Of a DNA stretch of 64,000 nucleotides, positions 60,759-64,000 are shown in pieces. The notes below the pieces were generated by a model that was not told the origin of the DNA, did no database searches, and was given only the letters and a program-made list of their open reading frames with translations. The DNA comes from Acidiluteibacter ferrifornacis. GTDB taxonomy: Bacteria; Bacteroidota; Bacteroidia; Flavobacteriales_E; Vicingaceae. Numbering within the stretch: position 1 is the first letter of the stretch; every line of letters starts with the position of its first letter. The translations under genes and the position numbers were made by a program. The stretch covers positions 124,001 through 188,000 of the forward strand of contig NZ_WWNE01000008.1 of the NCBI RefSeq assembly GCF_009909615.1. The letters are read 5' to 3'.

Positions 60759-62777
60759 CTAAAACAATCCCTCTAAATCAGCATCATCTGCAATATTAGG
60801 AAGAGTAACTTTCAATAAAGGTTCAGCAGCCATGGCACGTTTAATAGCGAAAATAGCTTCGTCATTTCTAGCCCAGTTTCTACGTGCAATACCATTGTTT
60901 ACATCCCAATGCAGCATCGATTTCAATCTTCTGTCGCTATCAGCCGATCCGTCCAACATCATTCCAAAACCTCCGTTGATCACTTCTCCCCAGCCTACGC
61001 CACCACCATTGTGGATAGAAACCCAAGTGGCACCTCTAAACGAATCACCGATTACATTTTGAATAGCCATATCTGCCGTAAATTGTGATCCATCATAAAT
61101 GTTTGATGTTTCTCTATACGGAGAATCAGTACCGGAAACATCGTGGTGATCTCTTCCCAAAATAATGGGGGCAGACAATTCACCAGAAGCAACCGCATTA
61201 TTAAACGCTTCAGCAATCTTCATTCTTCCTTCCGCATCGGCGTAAAGAATTCGGGCCTGAGAACCAACAACTAGTTTGTTTTCACTTGCGGCCTTTATCC
61301 ACTTGATGTTGTCCTGCATCTGCTGTGTAATCTCAGTAGGTGCAGTTTTAGCCATTTCTTCCAGTACTTCTGTCGCGAGATGATCGGTTATTTCTAAATC
61401 TTTTGGATCGTTTGAAGCACAAACCCATCTAAAAGGACCGAATCCATAATCAAAACACATTGGTCCAAGAATGTCTTGAACGTAAGAAGGGTATTTAAAT
61501 TCGACTTCATTTTTCATGACATCAGCTCCTGCTCTGGAAGCTTCCAATAAAAATGCATTTCCGTAATCGAAGAAATACATACCTTTTGCTGATAATTTAT
61601 TAATCGCAGAAGCGTGTCTTTTTAATGTGTTTTGAATTGCTGTTTTGAATGCCTCTGGCTCTTCCGCCATCATTCGGTTGGCTTCTTCAAAACTCATCCC
61701 TACCGGATAATATCCACCTGCCCAAGGATTGTGTAAAGATGTTTGGTCTGAACCTAAGTCTACATGAAAATCTTCTTTAACTAATTTCTCCCATAGATCA
61801 ACAATGTTCCCTTGATAAACCAATGATACAGCCTCTTTGTTGTTTTGAGCTTGTTTTGTACGAGCTAACAGTTCGTCTAAATTAGAGAATACCTCATCTA
61901 CCCAACCTTGAGAATGTCTAGTATGCGTCGCTTTTGGATTTATCTCTGCAGTAATACTTACTGCACCTGCAATTTTAGCGGCTTTTGGTTGAGCGCCAGA
62001 CATGCCTCCCAAACCTGCAGTAACGAATAATTTTCCACCCAAGCCCTCACCAGGAATTTTAGCAATCTTCCGACCTGCATTTAATACAGTAATCGTAGTT
62101 CCATGCACAATTCCTTGTGGACCAATGTACATGAATGAACCTGCAGTCATTTGGCCATATTGACTTACCCCCAATGCATTGAATTTTTCCCAATCGTCAG
62201 GCTTGCTGTAATTAGGAATCACCATTCCATTGGTCACTACTACTCTTGGTGCATCTTTATGTGATGGAAATAAACCCATCGGATGACCTGAATATAATGC
62301 TAAGGTTTGCTCGTCCGTCATTTCAGCCAAATACTTCATTGTTAAGCGATATTGCGCCCAGTTTTGAAATACGGCCCCATTTCCACCATAAGTAATTAAC
62401 TCGTGTGGGTGTTGTGCTACTGCATAATCTAGGTTGTTGCTTAGCATTAGCATGATACCTGCAGCTTGCTTGGATTGATGAGGGAAGTCGGTATAATTTC
62501 TTGCTTTGATTTCATAGTCAGGTCGATACCTGTACATATAGATTCTACCGTATGTTTTGAGTTCGTCAGCGAATTCCGCCGCTAATTCTTTATGTTGCTC
62601 CTTTGGAAAATAGCGCAATGCATTTTTTAGAGCTAATTTTTTCTCTTCCTGATTTAAAATTTCCTTTCGCTTAGGAGCGTGATTGATATTGGGATCATAC
62701 TCTTTTTTTGCAGGAATTGATTGTGGAATTCCTTCTAAAACGGACTTTTTGAAATCTTCTAGTTGCATTGTATTCAT
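60759..62777 (-). CDS. hutU: Urocanate hydratase
   Basis: The 672-residue enzyme converts urocanate to imidazolone propionate, the second step of histidine breakdown, with NAD as a bound electrophile. Recognised parts: ITYGGNGAVFQNWAQYRLTM (about 123-142), GLGGMSGAQPKAAKIAG in the NAD-binding part, and GFGPFRWVCASNDPKDLEITD (described by its position, about 458-478) with the conserved cysteine. It is longer than the 550-residue proteobacterial form, as in other Bacteroidota. Other hut genes are not in the window. It overlaps the upstream DUF5522 gene by 4 bases (ATGA). M4 is an alternative start. Confidence 0.97.
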   Translation of the reverse strand: MNTMQLEDFKKSVLEGIPQSIPAKKEYDPNINHAPKRKEILNQEEKKLALKNALRYFPKEQHKELAAEFADELKTYGRIYMYRYRPDYEIKARNYTDFPHQSKQAAGIMLMLSNNLDYAVAQHPHELITYGGNGAVFQNWAQYRLTMKYLAEMTDEQTLALYSGHPMGLFPSHKDAPRVVVTNGMVIPNYSKPDDWEKFNALGVSQYGQMTAGSFMYIGPQGIVHGTTITVLNAGRKIAKIPGEGLGGKLFVTAGLGGMSGAQPKAAKIAGAVSITAEINPKATHTRHSQGWVDEVFSNLDELLARTKQAQNNKEAVSLVYQGNIVDLWEKLVKEDFHVDLGSDQTSLHNPWAGGYYPVGMSFEEANRMMAEEPEAFKTAIQNTLKRHASAINKLSAKGMYFFDYGNAFLLEASRAGADVMKNEVEFKYPSYVQDILGPMCFDYGFGPFRWVCASNDPKDLEITDHLATEVLEEMAKTAPTEITQQMQDNIKWIKAASENKLVVGSQARILYADAEGRMKIAEAFNNAVASGELSAPIILGRDHHDVSGTDSPYRETSNIYDGSQFTADMAIQNVIGDSFRGATWVSIHNGGGVGWGEVINGGFGMMLDGSADSDRRLKSMLHWDVNNGIARRNWARNDEAIFAIKRAMAAEPLLKVTLPNIADDADLEGLF

Positions 62778-62986
62778 TTCTGAAATCTTTTTTTGTTGGT
62801 TTTATTAAATCCATATGGGCAATGCCTACAACCATTCTTGCAGCAATACCCTCTTTTTAAATGATATTTTTCTGTAAAGACTAAATACCCTTCTTTTGAA
62901 GTGTAGTAGTCTTCGGGGTCTAGTTTGTTAAAAGGTGAAAATCCGTCCATACCATTTTTGAAAGGTACAAAGTTAATCATCAACAC
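62774..62986 (-). CDS. DUF5522 small protein
   Basis: The 70-residue protein has the family core YYTSKEGYLVFTEKYHLKRG (about 27-46) and the cysteine motif GYCCKNGCRHCPYGF (about 46-60). Four clustered cysteines suggest metal binding. The family is found across Bacteroidota with no known role. It is co-translated with urocanase through a 4-base overlap, which hints at a link to histidine breakdown or at simple operon sharing. Confidence 0.9.
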   Translation of the reverse strand: MLMINFVPFKNGMDGFSPFNKLDPEDYYTSKEGYLVFTEKYHLKRGYCCKNGCRHCPYGFNKTNKKRFQK

Positions 62987-63167
62987 TGCAATTAGGAAAT
63001 GAATTCGATTAATACCGATTTGACTCTTAAATGTCGCAAACTACTGCCTCTACACCAAATTGCATAATTTTTTGTTTTCTTGTTTATGAGTAGCTCGGCA
63101 TTTATCTCATATACCCTTAAAGTATAAAGCATCTTATTTTGTTCGGTAAATTAAAGGTTATTTGATA

Positions 63168-63175
63168 TAACTTTG
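63168..63175 (+). promoter_or_regulatory. -7 box TAACTTTG four bases before the ACC deaminase-like start
   Basis: An exact TAnnTTTG match. The start codon begins 5 bases after the box, so the transcript should have almost no leader. Confidence 0.5.
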
Positions 63176-63179
63176 AAGA

Positions 63180-64000
63180 ATGGTAAACGCACAACAAACC
63201 GCGATTGTTCAAGAATTATTTTCTCCGCTTTATGAGGCGAAAAAGGTGCGTTTGTTTTTACAACGAGATGATTTGTTGCATCCTGAAGTAAGTGGGAATA
63301 AATTCAGAAAGCTGAAATACAATATTCGCTATGCGATAGAGCAAGGGAATAAGACCATTCTAACATTTGGAGGAGCTTATTCCAACCACATTGCTGCAAC
63401 TGCAGCCGCGGCTAAACTTTCTAATCTAAATTCAATAGGTATCATAAGAGGGGAGGAGCATTTGCCACTCAACGCTACATTAAAAACTGCTGTAGATAAT
63501 GGCATGGAATTGCATTACATCAGTAGAAGCGACTATAAATTAAAGAAGGATGTTTCATTTTTAGAAGGCTTGAAGCAGCGATTCGGTGAAGTATGCATTA
63601 TTCCTGAAGGAGGAACCAATCAGTTGGCGATAAATGGGGTGGCCGAAATGAAAGCAGATTGGGGTCAAGAATATGATTGTATTGCTACTCCTTTTGGAAG
63701 TGGAGGAACTGCAGCCGGAATTTATTCGGTGTTGGATGAAGAGCAGCAATTACTCATTTTTTCTGCGTTGAAAGGAGAGAAGGTAGGCGAAGAGTTTACT
63801 TCTATTTTGGCTGATAATAATATCGTTGATAACAACAACTGGACGATGTTCAACCAATATCATTTTGGTGGTTATGCTAAAGTAAAACCAGAATTAGTTG
63901 ATTTTGTGAATTTATTCAAAAAAGATTATCACATTCAATTGGACTTAATCTACAATGGTAAAATGCTCTTCGGATTAACTGATTTGATTCGAAAGGACTA
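63180..64000 (+). CDS. ACC deaminase / D-cysteine desulfhydrase family protein (3' end outside window)
   Basis: The frame is open from ATG 63180 to the window edge, 273 full codons. The PLP lysine is K41 in EVSGNKFRKLKYN; TFGGAYSNHIAATAAAAK (about 63-80) and ATPFGSGGTAAGIY are the phosphate-binding parts. The family includes 1-aminocyclopropane-1-carboxylate deaminase and D-cysteine desulfhydrase. In Bacteroidota the latter, or a broader D-amino-acid activity, is more likely, but the deciding residues cannot be compared here. About 30 residues should be missing at the end. Confidence 0.9.
   Translation, partial: MVNAQQTAIVQELFSPLYEAKKVRLFLQRDDLLHPEVSGNKFRKLKYNIRYAIEQGNKTILTFGGAYSNHIAATAAAAKLSNLNSIGIIRGEEHLPLNATLKTAVDNGMELHYISRSDYKLKKDVSFLEGLKQRFGEVCIIPEGGTNQLAINGVAEMKADWGQEYDCIATPFGSGGTAAGIYSVLDEEQQLLIFSALKGEKVGEEFTSILADNNIVDNNNWTMFNQYHFGGYAKVKPELVDFVNLFKKDYHIQLDLIYNGKMLFGLTDLIRKD

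Noticed and set aside
1-64000. tRNA, rRNA or riboswitch genes
   Set aside because: I scanned the spacers by eye and saw no cloverleaf-like sequence, CCA-ending element or recognised riboswitch core. A covariance-model search was not possible here.

Overview
The window is a 64 kb piece of a Bacteroidota chromosome, most likely from the order Flavobacteriales. The support is four proteins with type A and one with type B type IX secretion (T9SS) C-terminal sorting domains, a DUF6089 outer-membrane protein, a DUF5522 protein, a PID-CTERM/exosortase pair, low GC, few clear Shine-Dalgarno sites, and repeated matches to the Bacteroidota -7 promoter box TAnnTTTG. I see no rRNA, tRNA, insertion sequence, prophage or CRISPR array. 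Species cannot be named from sequence alone.

Layout. (1) 1-3.8 kb: the tail of one T9SS cargo gene and a complete 1152-residue cargo with three MAM-like repeats. (2) 4.0-5.3 kb: glyA. (3) 5.6-10 kb, minus strand: a sorting locus with an exosortase-family protease, a small membrane protein translationally coupled to it, a 1009-residue T9SS cargo, and a tiny Gly/Pro-rich PID-CTERM protein that is the likely exosortase substrate. (4) 10.0-29.5 kb, plus strand: an exopolysaccharide locus transcribed divergently from the exosortase. It has a Wzc-type tyrosine autokinase, a Wzx-type flippase, a sulfotransferase, an aminotransferase plus N-formyltransferase pair for a formamido sugar, eight glycosyltransferases, a Wzy-like polymerase, a WcaF-like acetyltransferase, an oligogalacturonate-lyase-like beta-propeller and an asparagine-synthetase-like protein without its catalytic motifs. 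Its middle (about 15.6-24.6 kb) is visibly more AT-rich than its ends. Wza, the initiating phosphosugar transferase and the dTDP-sugar genes are absent and must lie elsewhere. (5) 29.7-34.2 kb: a DUF6089 protein, a nitronate monooxygenase/FabK-like flavoprotein and a catalytic/non-catalytic M16 peptidase pair. (6) 34.3-41.6 kb: two tandem secreted proteins that share an almost identical N-terminal module of about 315 residues but end in different T9SS signals (type A and type B). (7) 41.7-48.4 kb: guaB, then a periplasmic folding operon (two-domain parvulin, SurA-like lipoprotein, SurA) leading into a MoxR ATPase. (8) 48.4-64 kb: mainly housekeeping genes (ferredoxin, LuxC-type acyl-CoA reductase, thioredoxin-like protein, MnmD, YkgJ-type protein, RecG, WD40 protein, PheT, urocanase with DUF5522, and a truncated ACC deaminase/D-cysteine desulfhydrase gene), with repeat-rich spacers after mnmD, recG and pheT.

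How it fits together. The most interesting part is region 3 with region 4. An exosortase, its coupled partner, a minimal cargo peptide and an envelope polysaccharide locus share one divergent intergenic region, which suggests a processed peptide that is displayed with, or attached to, the polysaccharide layer. T9SS and exosortase substrates are interleaved in the same gene group. Promoter inspection also suggests that several genes here are transcribed with no or almost no 5' leader.
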